Shown in pieces: positions 16,366 to 26,800 of a stretch of 64,000 nucleotides of DNA; the stretch's first letter is position 1; every line of letters starts with the position of its first letter. This DNA comes from an uncultured Bacteroidales bacterium (GTDB taxonomy: Bacteria > Bacteroidota > Bacteroidia > Bacteroidales > Muribaculaceae): the NCBI GenBank assembly GCA_902792435.1, contig CADAZN010000015.1, positions 109,172 through 173,171 on the forward strand, given 5' to 3'. The notes under the pieces were generated by a model. The model was not told the origin of the DNA and ran no database searches. It saw only the letters and a list, made by a program, of their open reading frames with translations. The position numbers were made by a program, and so were the translations under genes.

Positions 16366-17241
16366 TTAGTCGGGCATTTCTTTCTTGATGATGCGCATGG
16401 TGTCGTTGCACAGCTTGATGAAAACCTCACGGTTCTTGAGCAGGCTGCTAGTTTTCACTTGCCTATCAAGTCCCTTGAAGATGAAGCCTGTGTCGCTCGA
16501 CTCGAGTGCTCTCATCGCAGCTATTGCGCCGTCCTCGGGGTTGTGGATGAGAGTTTGACCAACACGGTCGCGCACCATGTCGAGCCAGTGGCTCAGGGTG
16601 AGCATGCTGGCGTTGATGATGCCAGGGTCGGCGCAGTTGACGGTCACGTGGCGCGTGCGCAGCGTGGTCGACATGTAGATTGAGAAGAGGGTGAGAGCCA
16701 GCTTGCTTTGTGCAAAAGTGGTGAGTGGCACAAAGTTGTTGACAGCGGGAAACTCGTAGGGGAGAGAAGTGAGGTTGCGCATGAGCGAGGTAGTCATCAC
16801 GATGCGACCGCCTTTGTCATGGAACATGGGCACAATGAGCATTGATAGCAGCACGGTGCTCAGGAAGTTGACCTGGATGGTTAACTCATATCCGTCGGCC
16901 GAAGTCTTGCGGCGACGTGTGAGCACAGCGGCGTTGTTGATAAGAGCCGCTACCGGGCGTTTCAAGTCGGACAACTCGGCAACAAAAGCCTTGACCCTAG
17001 CAAACGAGGTGAGGTCGAGGTGCATAGGAGTGATGTCGTCGTTTTGAGTTTTCTCCTTGAGCTCGCCAGCAAGTTTCACGCCTTTTTCAAAGTCTCGGCA
17101 AGCGAGAATCAGCGATTTTCCTTGCAAAGCGAGGCGTTTGGCAATTACTTTGCCCATAGCGCCAGTGGCACCAGTGATGATGTATAGCGGTTTCTCGTTG
17201 TTGGGCTGTGAAGTTCCTTGTGCGGTGTTATCTTTTTCCAT
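16366..17241 (-). CDS. Short-chain dehydrogenase/reductase-like protein with altered active site
   Basis: 291 residues, Rossmann fold of the retinol-dehydrogenase-like SDR group. The nucleotide loop TGATGAMG is at 23-30, followed by ACRD (NADP-type) and INNAAVLT. The usual catalytic YxxSK is read here as FAQSK (F176, K180), so the catalytic tyrosine is phenylalanine, while the serine strand (VMTTSLM) is retained. Either another residue serves as acid, or the protein binds nucleotide without the normal reduction. It lies 58 bases after the C1B peptidase gene and 48 before the HAD gene. Confidence 0.85.
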   Translation of the reverse strand: MEKDNTAQGTSQPNNEKPLYIITGATGAMGKVIAKRLALQGKSLILACRDFEKGVKLAGELKEKTQNDDITPMHLDLTSFARVKAFVAELSDLKRPVAALINNAAVLTRRRKTSADGYELTIQVNFLSTVLLSMLIVPMFHDKGGRIVMTTSLMRNLTSLPYEFPAVNNFVPLTTFAQSKLALTLFSIYMSTTLRTRHVTVNCADPGIINASMLTLSHWLDMVRDRVGQTLIHNPEDGAIAAMRALESSDTGFIFKGLDRQVKTSSLLKNREVFIKLCNDTMRIIKKEMPD

Positions 17242-17299
17242 TCTTTTTATTGCTTATAGTAACATTTGCAAAGTTAAAGAAAAATGTGTAAAAAACGAA

Positions 17300-18517
17300 T
17301 TATTTATTCATTAAAATTCGTGAATAGGCCTCATTGAGTTTACCAGGAATGGCATTGCGGTTGAGGAACACGTAGGTGGTGTTGAGTGCAATGAAAGCCT
17401 TTGACATGTACCAGGTGCCTTCATAGTCGCCAGCTTTGCCCCACGAGTTCTTTACCATGTAGTATTCACGGCCATTCTGGTCACGGGCAATGCCATATAT
17501 TACCATAACGTGGTCGTAGGTCGACTCCCAGTTGTCGAAACGCTCCTGGCGCAATTCTTGGGTTGGGACAAGTTCGGGAGTAGTAGCGCCAAGTTTTTTG
17601 AGCGACTCGGCCTTTTCCTGCGCACTGAGTTTCAGCCACCTTGCAGCATCGCTGCCGGTCAAGTCGGTGGCATGCTGAATGTCGGCGGCAATGCCCAGTC
17701 CAGTGCGTGTGAACCCATCCTCGCTCACGTCGCCGCCCCAGCACACGTTGTAGCCATTGTCGAGAGCCTTGTCGATAATCGCCATGAGTTCATCGAGAGG
17801 AACGTTGTAACTCAGGCGAGGACGCCACTTGTAGGGTGCCTCGATGGTGAACCAGGAGTAGAATGGGTGATGGGTGAAGCTTGTAATGCTCACATAGTCG
17901 TCCCAATTCAACCCTAGGCTTTGTGCGAAGCTCATGGGGGTGTATTGCTTGCCTTGGTAGGTGAACTGCTCGGGGCACTTGCCCAAGTAGGCATCGAGGA
18001 TGCCCTGCAGCCCTACTTTCCATTGCGACGAGAGCTTTTTGGAATCGCTCTTGGCTACCGACTCAACATAGGGGGTGAGCAGCTTGAAGAACTCGTTGAA
18101 ATTGGCTAGTGAGTCACCCACTAGTGTGCCTGGTGCAGGCATGCACTCCTCGGGGCAGATGCCATGGTTTGAGAGCACCCATAGCACATCGTCGGCGCTG
18201 CCTCCCTCCGAGAAGCGGCTGCATCCGTGCATGCGCACGTGGTAGATGGCTTGGTCCATGTAGTTCTTGTTGGCGACAAACATCTCGCACAGGTCATAGG
18301 TCTTGCCCGTTTTCTTGAGTATTTCCCCCTCAAAATATCCCAGCGTAGCATAGTCCCAGCAAGTGCCGCTGCGGTTCTGGTTCTTGATGGATGTGATGGG
18401 GTTTTCCTTTATGGTAGTGAAGACTAATTTAGAGTCATCTTTGCTATTCTCGTTGCCAGCGGCAATGGCAGTCAATGCGCACAATAGTGCAACGAGAGAG
18501 AGCATAGTTTTCTTCAT
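17300..18517 (-). CDS. Secreted C1B (bleomycin-hydrolase-like) cysteine aminopeptidase
   Basis: 405 residues; residues 1-20 are a signal peptide, so unlike cytosolic PepC it is exported. Papain-type catalytic residues are visible: Q47 and C53 in NQNRSGTCWDYATLGYFE, His near 336 in TYDHVMVIYG, and Asn near 357 in VKNSWG. The family usually forms a hexameric chamber that trims peptides from the N terminus. It lies 23 bases after lgt. Secreted C1B peptidases of this type are common in Bacteroidales. Confidence 0.93.
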   Translation of the reverse strand: MKKTMLSLVALLCALTAIAAGNENSKDDSKLVFTTIKENPITSIKNQNRSGTCWDYATLGYFEGEILKKTGKTYDLCEMFVANKNYMDQAIYHVRMHGCSRFSEGGSADDVLWVLSNHGICPEECMPAPGTLVGDSLANFNEFFKLLTPYVESVAKSDSKKLSSQWKVGLQGILDAYLGKCPEQFTYQGKQYTPMSFAQSLGLNWDDYVSITSFTHHPFYSWFTIEAPYKWRPRLSYNVPLDELMAIIDKALDNGYNVCWGGDVSEDGFTRTGLGIAADIQHATDLTGSDAARWLKLSAQEKAESLKKLGATTPELVPTQELRQERFDNWESTYDHVMVIYGIARDQNGREYYMVKNSWGKAGDYEGTWYMSKAFIALNTTYVFLNRNAIPGKLNEAYSRILMNK

Positions 18518-18540
18518 AATGGGTTTTTAGTTTATGGTAG

Positions 18541-19422
18541 TTATTTCTTGCCTTTTTCTTTGGCGTCGGAGAATTCGTTGGGATATTCGAGCTCGAGTCG
18601 TGGACGGCGCAGTGCTCGCACGATGAGCCACACTCCTGCGATGACGAATGGGATGCTGAGCAGCTGTCCTTGGTCAAGGCCTATGGTGTCGCGTAGTCCT
18701 ATTTCCCACTGCTCCTGCACGTTCTTGAGGAACTCGATAAAGAACCTTGTGCCAAAGATTCCAATGAAGAACCATCCCAGGATGAGTCCAGGGCGCTCTT
18801 GTGCGTTGCGCTTCCAGTAGAGCCACATGCACAGCGCAAAAACGAGGATGTAGCATATTGCCTCGTAAATCTGGGTGGGGTGACTGGGCTGGGTGAAGAT
18901 TGGCTCGGCTCCCTGCATATAGGCGTTGATGTTCTCGATGAAACGGAATCCCCAGGGTTGACTTGTGGGACCGCCATAAATCTCGTGGTTCATCAAGTTG
19001 CCGATGCGGATGAGTGCTCCCACCAGACCGATGGGAATGCACAGGCGGTCGAGGGTCCAGAGCACGCTCTTCTTGGTGATGTGCCAGCTGAAGATGAAGA
19101 TGGCGATGATGATGCCAATGGTGCCTCCGTGGCTGGCAAGGCCGCCTTCCCACACCTTGAAGATGTCGGCTGGGTGCTGAGAGTAGTAGGCCCAGTCATA
19201 GAAGAAAACATGCCCGAGTCTCGCTCCCAAAATGGTTGCCAAAACAACATAGAAAAACAGAGGGGCGAGCCATTTCTCGGGGGCTCCCTCGTGCTTGAAG
19301 ATGCGGTAAACTATCTCGTATCCTATCAGGAATCCTATAGCAAACATCAGTCCATACCAGCGCACTGTTACGGGGCTAGTGAGGAGGTTGGGACTAGCTG
19401 TCCAAGTGATGAAATTCAGCAT
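18541..19422 (-). CDS. lgt: Prolipoprotein diacylglyceryl transferase
   Basis: Inner-membrane enzyme that transfers diacylglycerol from phosphatidylglycerol to the lipobox cysteine, the first step in lipoprotein maturation. 293 residues with about seven membrane segments. Conserved blocks are seen in order: RWYGLMFAIGFLIGYE, GARLGHVFFYDW, GGLASHGGTIGI and the Lgt signature region RIGNLMNHEIYGGPT, then HPTQIYEA near 195. First gene of the minus-strand housekeeping run and preceded by a good promoter. Confidence 0.96.
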   Translation of the reverse strand: MLNFITWTASPNLLTSPVTVRWYGLMFAIGFLIGYEIVYRIFKHEGAPEKWLAPLFFYVVLATILGARLGHVFFYDWAYYSQHPADIFKVWEGGLASHGGTIGIIIAIFIFSWHITKKSVLWTLDRLCIPIGLVGALIRIGNLMNHEIYGGPTSQPWGFRFIENINAYMQGAEPIFTQPSHPTQIYEAICYILVFALCMWLYWKRNAQERPGLILGWFFIGIFGTRFFIEFLKNVQEQWEIGLRDTIGLDQGQLLSIPFVIAGVWLIVRALRRPRLELEYPNEFSDAKEKGKK

Positions 19423-19450
19423 ATTGAATAGTTGTTTTATTTATAACCTA

Positions 19451-19480
19451 CAAAAGTAAGCATTTTTTATGAAAAATCAA
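19451..19480 (-). promoter_or_regulatory. Promoter of the lgt run
   Basis: TTG (19480-19478), 19 bases, TACTTTTG (19458-19451), about 29 bases before the lgt start. Confidence 0.7.
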
Positions 19481-19524
19481 CTAAATCATTTTAAATGTGC
19501 CAAAAAAACTTGTAGCGCCAGGAT

Positions 19525-21075
19525 TTATAGAACATGTTTAATTGCGTTATCAAAATCTTTGGCTCCGCCAGTCTCTCCAAATAGCTTTTTAAGAAGGCGC
19601 ACGCGTGTGTTGGTGATAGCCTGAGGCGTTGAAATCGTCAGTGTAGCAATCTCGGTGGGCAGGAAATTGTGGATGGTGAGCAAGCACACCATCTGTTCTT
19701 TTGAGTTTAGTGTTGAAAGCAATTCACGCAATTTAGGGTTTTGAGCATAAGAGAGTTGCGCCAGCTCATTGGAATCTTCATCAGTAGCAGGTTGGCCTCT
19801 GTTGGCCGACGCATGCAGACGCGAAATAATTTCCTTCATCTGCATTGAGTTCTCGCGTTGCTCGCGTTCTTTCAGTCTCCGCATCTGTGTAAGTTCCGAG
19901 CGTGTAAGGTTATATTGCTTCTGGCTCTCGGCAAATCGGGCATTTAGTCTGTCGATACGGCGGCGACTATATAATACCAACAATGCCGTTAGTAGCATTA
20001 AGAATATAATGGCTGCAAGCAAGGCAATAACCGTCCTATATTGCCTGCGCTCCTTCACCTGCTCATCAAACTGTGTCATCGTGTCGACAATGCCAGCAGC
20101 ATCTTTGCGCTCGTACAGGCTACGGTACACCTCGTTGAGTCGTTGGCTATACTCTGCCGCATTCACGGCATCGCCCAGCCTGTTAAGATTATCTATTAAC
20201 AGCTGATAGGACTGAATGGCGACATCGGGCGAGAGCGAGGACGTAAGCCTGTACCATTGTATAATAGCCGATGCAGTGTCACCTTCCTGCAAATAAATGT
20301 CGGCCATCAGTTTCTCCCCTCGGTCGGTTGGAGTTATCTGCATTGATTCGGTCAAGAAACGTTTTGCCTCATCCTTCTTCCCTATCTTTATTAGATAGCT
20401 GGCATTATTGACAAGATAATTGGCACGCACATCGCCCTCGGTACTGGCAACAAAAGGCTTGGCTTGTTCTAAATAGTATTTCAGGCTATCCTTTTCACCC
20501 AGCACATCAAAAGTAACAGCAATATTGTTAAGCGCTTGGACAGTCCACTGTTTATTCTCAACCTGATGAGCGGCATTCAACGCCTGCTTGTAATAGCGTA
20601 ATGTAAGAGTGTAGTCGCCCACATTGTCGCTCACGTCGCCCAGCACCGAAAAGAGATACCAATCAAAAGCGGGATTATTCAATCCATCAGCCATTTGCTC
20701 GGCATGTTTCATGGCCAGAATTCCCTCGCGGGTCTTTTGCTGTTGATACAGAATAATTCCATGATGTAGCAATGCTCTGGCCAGATGTTTGTCGTCACCA
20801 TGCCTCTCGAAGTACTCCTTGCTTGCACTTATTAACGAGTCGGCACCGAGAAAGAGCCCGCTACGGTGAATGGCTTCGGTGTATAGAAGGCCAAAGAGAG
20901 CACGATCGCCCTCACTCATTGCACTATCGTTCCAGTGTGGAGACAACATTCTCACCACCGAGTCGGGCTGAGTGAACACAATCTGCTCTGCCTTAGTTAA
21001 TAACTCATTGTGGGACTGCTCATGTGAACAGCCCACAATGATAATAAGGATTATTAAACATAATAAATTTCTCAT
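19525..21075 (-). CDS. Membrane-spanning TPR / HTH regulator
   Basis: 516 residues. The start at 21075 gives a lipoprotein-type leader (LIILIIIVGC, Cys16). Residues about 25-330 are tetratricopeptide-like helices (for example QWTVQALNNIAVTFDVLGEKDSL). A single membrane segment (TVIALLAAIIFLMLLTALL) lies at about 348-368, followed by a cytoplasmic coiled coil to about 420. The last 60 residues (LNSKEQMVCLLTIHNFLPTE) resemble a LuxR/GerE-like DNA-binding domain. The plan, sensor repeats outside and HTH inside, matches a common Bacteroidetes one-component regulator. Its ATG overlaps the stop of the TonB-domain gene (ATGA). Confidence 0.8.
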   Translation of the reverse strand: MRNLLCLIILIIIVGCSHEQSHNELLTKAEQIVFTQPDSVVRMLSPHWNDSAMSEGDRALFGLLYTEAIHRSGLFLGADSLISASKEYFERHGDDKHLARALLHHGIILYQQQKTREGILAMKHAEQMADGLNNPAFDWYLFSVLGDVSDNVGDYTLTLRYYKQALNAAHQVENKQWTVQALNNIAVTFDVLGEKDSLKYYLEQAKPFVASTEGDVRANYLVNNASYLIKIGKKDEAKRFLTESMQITPTDRGEKLMADIYLQEGDTASAIIQWYRLTSSLSPDVAIQSYQLLIDNLNRLGDAVNAAEYSQRLNEVYRSLYERKDAAGIVDTMTQFDEQVKERRQYRTVIALLAAIIFLMLLTALLVLYSRRRIDRLNARFAESQKQYNLTRSELTQMRRLKEREQRENSMQMKEIISRLHASANRGQPATDEDSNELAQLSYAQNPKLRELLSTLNSKEQMVCLLTIHNFLPTEIATLTISTPQAITNTRVRLLKKLFGETGGAKDFDNAIKHVL

Positions 21076-21479
21076 TTCTTTATGGAGAACACTACAGGCA
21101 TAGTGAAGTTCACTCTCACAGCTCGCCCTTTCTCCTTTCCAGGTTTCCACTTGGGCATTGCCTTCACAACTCTAACTGCTTCGGCATCAAGCGAGGGAAA
21201 GACTTTTCTTGCGACTCTCACATTAGAAAGACTTCCATCGGGTTCTACTACGAACATAACCATAACCCTGCCTCCCACATTTTGCTTAATAGCATCTTTG
21301 GGATACTTAATATTGGTTTGAAGAAACTCCATCATGGCTGGCATGCCGCCAGGAAACTCTGGCATCTGTTCTACCGCATCATAGACATTCTGTTTACTCT
21401 GCGACACAATTGTCTTCTGTGCGCTCGCTGTCATTAGGCATACTACTGCCATCATAGACATTAGAATCAATTTTTTCAT
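21072..21479 (-). CDS. Secreted TonB C-terminal-domain protein
   Basis: 135 residues: signal peptide 1-20, then a TonB_C domain (MMEFLQTNIKYPKDAIKQNV, GGRVMVMFVVEPDGSLSNV, MPKWKPGKEKGRAV). Normal TonB has an N-terminal membrane anchor and a proline-rich spacer; both are missing here, so energy coupling in the classical way is unlikely. It is translationally coupled to the TPR/HTH regulator downstream, which suggests it feeds that regulator or senses its state. It has its own promoter. Confidence 0.85.
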   Translation of the reverse strand: MKKLILMSMMAVVCLMTASAQKTIVSQSKQNVYDAVEQMPEFPGGMPAMMEFLQTNIKYPKDAIKQNVGGRVMVMFVVEPDGSLSNVRVARKVFPSLDAEAVRVVKAMPKWKPGKEKGRAVRVNFTMPVVFSIKK

Positions 21480-21530
21480 TTTCTTAATTTTTTGAATCGT
21501 TCAACAATCGGGTTGTCTGTCCGGACGATG

Positions 21531-21561
21531 CAAAAGTAGATATTGCCACAAATTGCTGCAA
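21531..21561 (-). promoter_or_regulatory. Promoter of the TonB-domain/TPR-HTH pair
   Basis: TTG (21561-21559), 20 bases, TACTTTTG (21538-21531). The leader to the start codon at 21479 is about 45 bases. Confidence 0.7.
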
Positions 21562-22060
21562 GAAATCTATTACACAATATTACACCCGACGCAAAAATCA
21601 CATTTTTTGTAATAAAGAGCCCCTTATTTGTTTATTTTTCTTCGAAAAAACATATGCAAATATAGCATGTAACACACCATCTTGCAAATTTCACATGCTA
21701 TATTGTTGATTGTTCAAGCAATTATTTGTAAAAAACGGCGAGACCGAGGAATTTACCACAAATTCAACTCGGCCTCAATACTATTGCAAATAAAAAGAGT
21801 AAATGAAGTTATTCTAAATCAAATCAATATACCTAAACAGAAATACAGTCTTAACAAATCATTATATAACCATCGTATATATGTGTGTGTAGTGTACCAA
21901 TCTAATTAATTGTTATTTTGAAAAGCTATGGATTGCCTTGTTTTTGCTCTATAAATGCAAAGGATGCCGAAATACTGCATCGACATCCTTGTATTTAACT
22001 TCTTTTAACCAGCGACTATTCTTTATGGCCGCAAAAGTGGGTTGAACGGCCGTGGTGGTG
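21562..22060. other. AT-rich intergenic region without a convincing gene
   Basis: A 75-codon plus-strand frame at 21682-21909 has no signal, motif or ribosome-site support and is not called. A minus-strand frame ending at 21949 is a read-through of the CoA-transferase region. Nothing else is recognised. Confidence 0.5.
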
Positions 22061-22100
22061 AAAAAAAAGTGTCCAGCCGCACTAGATGTGGCTGGACACC
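22061..22100 (-). terminator. Terminator of the CoA-transferase gene
   Basis: On the minus strand GTGTCCAGCC and GGCTGGACAC form a perfect 10-bp stem followed by eight or more T residues. Confidence 0.9.
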
Positions 22101-22121
22101 GATAAGTTATAGAGGTTGTGA

Positions 22122-23618
22122 TTATTTGCTTTGTGAGAAGTTGGCCTTGCGCATGTCGCCTTCGCGTGCGAGTGCTACATGGAAAGCGAGTGCCATCTCG
22201 TTGTTCTGCATCACGTGACCCATCTTGCAAGCCTTGAGATACTCGCGCAGCAATGGGCGATAGATGGGGTGAGCAGCTTTCTCGATAATCTCCTCGGCGC
22301 ATTGTACGGGATCCTTGAAGCGCAAGTCGGCTACGCCCTGATCGGTAACGATGATGTCGACGCTGTGCACGGTGTGGTCGATGTGAGTACACATGGGCAC
22401 GATGGTCGAGATGCAGTCGTCCTTCTTGATTGATGGGCACATGAAGATGCTGGTATAGGCGTTGCGGGTGAAGTCGCCGCTACCGCCAATGCCGTTCATC
22501 AAGCGTGTGCCACTCACGTGCGATGAGTTGATGTTACCGAAGATGTCGGCCTCGATAGCGGTGTTCATCGAGAGCACGCCAAGGCGACGGATAACCTCGG
22601 GGTTGTTAGAGATTTCGCTAGGACGCATGAGCACCTTGTCGTGCAACTTGTCGATGTTGGCAAAGAACTCGTCCATAGTGTCGTGAGCAAGGGTGAGTGA
22701 GCAGGTGCTCACAAACTTGCAGTGTCCATGCAGCAACAGTTTCACGAAGGTGTCTTGCATCACCTCGGTGTAAACTTCAAATGGTGGTATCTCATCGCTT
22801 TCCTCAAGGCTGTCGAGCACAGCATTAGCAATGTTGCCCACACCGCTCTGCAGTGGCAGGAACGACTTGGGAATGCGGTTGTTCTTCATCTCGTTGATGA
22901 GGAATTGTACCACGTTGTGGCCAATCATGCGGGTAGTCTCGTCAACAGGAGTGAACGCGTCGGCCTTGCCGAGTCGGAACGAAGTCTTCACTACGCCCAC
23001 AACCTTCTTGGGGTCGACATGAGCAGTGGATGAGCCAGCACGGTCGTGAGCAGTGTAGATAGGAATCTCGCGACGGTTAGGAGGATCGAGAGGAATATAG
23101 ATGTCGTGCAAGCCGCGGATGCTCTCGGGCAGCTGGTCGTTGAGCTCGATGATAACCTTCTCGGCACACATGAGCCATGTTGGGGTGCAACCTACCGATG
23201 TTCCGAGAACGATCTCGCCATCGTCGCTGATGCTCTGTGCCTCAACGATGGCAACATCCATCTTGCCGTAGTAGTTATAGCGGAACTCCTGCGAGAGCTC
23301 GCTCAAGTGACGGTCGTTGTAGTGGATTGTGTTGTTGTTTATGGCCTTGCGCAGGTCGGGATGCGACTGGTAAGGCGAACGGTAGTTGATAGCCTCGGCG
23401 CGGGTAAGCTCGCCATCGATGAAATCGTTAGTCGATGCACCGCTGAAGATGTTGATTTTAAACTCACGTCCTGCCTCATGCTCGCGACGAGCCTTGGCAG
23501 CGATGAAAGGTGCTACTGCCTTGGGGCAGCCAGGAGCGGTAAATCCCGATACTCCCACGTTGTCACCATTCTTGACAAACTCGGCAGCCTCTTCGGCTGT
23601 AATGATAGGATAAATCAT
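22122..23618 (-). CDS. Acetyl-CoA hydrolase/transferase (acetate:succinate CoA-transferase type)
   Basis: Moves CoA between acyl groups; in gut Bacteroidales this class makes acetate from acetyl-CoA while forming succinyl-CoA. 498 residues, normal length. It begins with GVSGFTAPGCPKAVAPFI. The likely catalytic glutamate is E285 in VYTEVMQD, matching the AarC-type position. AIEADIFGNINSSHVSG and the oxyanion loop GIGGSGDFTRNAY follow. Monocistronic with its own terminator. Hydrolase versus transferase activity cannot be settled from sequence. Confidence 0.92.
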   Translation of the reverse strand: MIYPIITAEEAAEFVKNGDNVGVSGFTAPGCPKAVAPFIAAKARREHEAGREFKINIFSGASTNDFIDGELTRAEAINYRSPYQSHPDLRKAINNNTIHYNDRHLSELSQEFRYNYYGKMDVAIVEAQSISDDGEIVLGTSVGCTPTWLMCAEKVIIELNDQLPESIRGLHDIYIPLDPPNRREIPIYTAHDRAGSSTAHVDPKKVVGVVKTSFRLGKADAFTPVDETTRMIGHNVVQFLINEMKNNRIPKSFLPLQSGVGNIANAVLDSLEESDEIPPFEVYTEVMQDTFVKLLLHGHCKFVSTCSLTLAHDTMDEFFANIDKLHDKVLMRPSEISNNPEVIRRLGVLSMNTAIEADIFGNINSSHVSGTRLMNGIGGSGDFTRNAYTSIFMCPSIKKDDCISTIVPMCTHIDHTVHSVDIIVTDQGVADLRFKDPVQCAEEIIEKAAHPIYRPLLREYLKACKMGHVMQNNEMALAFHVALAREGDMRKANFSQSK

Positions 23619-23675
23619 TTTATTTCTTGATTTAGTTTATGTGATGTTGTTTTGTGTATTTCTCAAAAAACCGTG

Positions 23676-23683
23676 CAAAGTTA
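23676..23683 (-). promoter_or_regulatory. -7 box of the CoA-transferase gene
   Basis: TAACTTTG on the minus strand, 58 bases before the start codon; no clear -33 box. Confidence 0.5.
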
Positions 23684-23748
23684 CATATTATTTTTTAAAC
23701 GAGTGAAAGGAATTGAAGGAAATAAAGGATTAAAGAAAAATGAAGGAA

Positions 23749-23787
23749 ACAAAAACCTGCATGCAAGTTGTGTCATGCAGGTTTTCT
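23749..23787 (-). terminator. Terminator of the LRR/dockerin gene
   Basis: AACCTGCATG and CATGCAGGTT form a perfect stem on either strand; on the minus strand it is followed by TTTGTTT. Confidence 0.8.
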
Positions 23788-23812
23788 TGTGTTGATAGGG
23801 AGTTATATTTCG

Positions 23813-26800
23813 CTAGTTACTCAGTAGCACATCATAGACAGCAGTGATGTCGGCTGCGGTAATGTTGCCGTCACCATTCTGGTCGCCGTTGACGATGTGG
23901 CTGCTGTCGTTGTTTAGCAAGTAGTCATAGAGGGCAGTCACGTCGGCTGCGGTTACCTGTCCGTCGCCGTTCACATCGCCAGGAATGCCACCGCCAGAAC
24001 CGGAACCAGGGAAGAGGTTGGTGAAAACCTGGGGTTTGCCACTTGCCTCGCTAGGGGTGAGCTTGAGGTAAGCTTTGCCAAGGGTTGAGTTGGTAGCCGT
24101 AGTAGGTCTAACAAAGCGCTGGCTGTTAGGACCTGAAGTGGCGGAGAACCAAGCATAACCCACTTCCTCTTCGGAAATATCGACCCAGGTATCAGGAGTT
24201 CCCACCAAATAGTTGGTCGACGGAGCCGTAACACTTCCCGAGGGTCGATCGAATCTTTGTCGGCTGTTGGCTTGCAAGTTAGTCAGGAGCACACCTGTTC
24301 TGGCAGGTATCTTGCTGACCTGTGTCATTGTCAACTCCTTACCTGTGTTGTTCTTATTGTAGGCGCTGGCATAATAGGCTTTCACCGCAGTTCCCGAGAA
24401 ATCAACTGGCACCACCGAGCTAAACATCTGTGTGGGAGCATCAGGCATAATCCACACTGCAAGTTTGTCTCCGTAACTCGTGCCCCATGAGTTGGCTTTT
24501 GCAAGATATTCGGGAGCACGGTGATTGGGCACATACACACCGTAGTTAATGAACTGGCTCCACACAGATTGCCCCATGTTGGGCATTGGTTTGTCGGGGA
24601 ATAAAATAGAGTTCAGTGTCGTGGCGCATAAAGAATAACTCTCGAGTGTTGTCACAGTAGTTGGAATTATCAGCTCGCCACCGATCTTGCTCTCGTAGAA
24701 GGCGTCATGACCGATGAAAGTCAACCCTTCGGGCAAAAACAGAGGGTTGGCAGCAAATTGGCAATTGCGGAAGGCGCTCTGACCAATGCGTGTTACCCCA
24801 GCGGGGAGATAGCCTCCTGTATATTTACTGCCATAGAGCAGCGAGTCGCCAATCTCGGTGATGAGATATTTTCGCAAATCGTTAGGGTCGGTACGGTCTT
24901 CTTCACTTATTGAAAATCCATAGTTGCCTCCAGTTGTAGCGTCCTGAATATTAGGATGGTAAACATATTTCGCCTTGCCAGCGTAGGTGGTGTTGTTAAA
25001 GGTGACAGGCGTGGTGCTAAGGATGGTCATATACCACTTGCCGGTGCCATAGTTGTTGTAATAGGCAAAATCGTAGGCTCCAGCGTAGATGTAGTTGGCG
25101 CGACTACTAAAATTGATGTTCTGCTTATATTGATTGACCACCCCAGTGGGGACTAGAATGCGGCACGTGCTGGGCACATCGGTCAAATTCCAACCACTAA
25201 AATTATAGAACGAGCTGCTTTTGAGGTTTAGCACTAGCTCTGTGAGCGTGGAGGTGCCATAGCAAAAGTATCCATTTATTGAGTTAATCGAGCTGGGCAC
25301 AATGATTCTGCTATACTTGCCGTTGCCAAACGCAAGACTTCCTAACTTCACCAAACCGTATGGCAAGGCAACGGTTCCTGTGAGTCCAGCTCCATAGAAG
25401 GCACGGTTCAAAATATTCTTTAAGTTGTGGGTAAAGTGATAGCTGGTGATTGCCTGACCATCAAAAGCATATTCACCTATGGTATCGACATTGACACACC
25501 CCTTGACTGAGAAGTTAGTAGTAGTGCGGTTATTAAAGGCATCATCGCCAATTTTGTTGATAACGTATTCTTTACCACTAATCGTGACACTGGGAGGAAT
25601 GGTTATTGTGGAGGGAGCATCATCATTGCTCGTGATGCCGTTGCACACCAGTCGTGCGCGACCACTGTAGGTTATACCATCGGCACCCGTCACAGTATTG
25701 TTGCTAGTCACCGAGTAGCACAAAGTGGAGGTGTTGTTTGGATAGTCATAAGCCTGACGGCCATTAGGGTTGACATCTTTAAAGCCAGTCCATCCTGCAC
25801 TGGCATAGGTGCTCTCTTTGTTGTAGGGTATATACAGGTTCATATTGCTGTTGTTACCAAAGTAGCCGCTTGCCGTGACGGTAGGCGGATTGTCCATGTT
25901 ACAGTAAATCCAGTTGTTGCTCTTAGTACCTTGGAACACACGGTCGTTGCTCAAGCTGGTGACCGAGCTTGGAATGCGTACATAGTCCAGCAAAGGGGTA
26001 TTATAAAAGGCACCAGTGTTAATTGAGGTAACGCCATAAGGCAACATGGCGTGTGTGATTTTTTCACAGTTGCAGTGACTCCAGTTCCATACGGTTTTCA
26101 GGCTGGAGGGATAGCTCATCATTCCCACTTTTGCATTGGGCACTTTAATCAAAGTGGTCTTGTTGTAGTTATACAAGCAGCCTTCGTAGATTGAGAATGT
26201 TGTGCTTCCTGACGCCAACTTAAATTCTTCAAGCGAATCAAAATGCAAGAATGAAAGGGCACTGTAACCAAAGCTGGATTTTGGCAATATCAGCTCTGTC
26301 ACATATTGGATTCCCTTGTTTTTATCTTGAGAGTCAAAATACTTGAGATTGGACGCGTTGGTCAAATCGATGCTAGTGAGCGTGCTTTGAGCTTGGAAGG
26401 CATTGGCTCCAATGGTGTCAATCGAGAACTTGAGATTGTATGAGGTATAGGTCGCACTAGTAGGTTTATATTGCGTGGCTGTAGAGCTGATATAAAATCC
26501 GGTAAGTGTGGCACTGCGCACCGTCGACGGGCCATCATTGTCGGGCCAACCGATGCAGTAAAAACCACCATCACCCATAGAGAAATCATAGGCATATACT
26601 GAATTAACAACATTGGTAAAATTTGAGTACTCAGGTCTTGCTTTGTACTCAGCAGGAGTCTTGAGTGACTGATAAGGGATATACAAGCTCATGCTGCTGT
26701 TATTAGGGAACGCACTAGTACTGACACTTCCCTGAGGAAAACTGAAACCGGAATAGTAAACATTCCTTAGAGCCGTGCATCCCTTGAAGGCATTGTTCAT

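Noticed and set aside
21682-21909. Frame of 75 codons in AT-rich spacer
   Set aside because: No promoter at a useful distance, no motif, typical of chance frames in AT-rich DNA.
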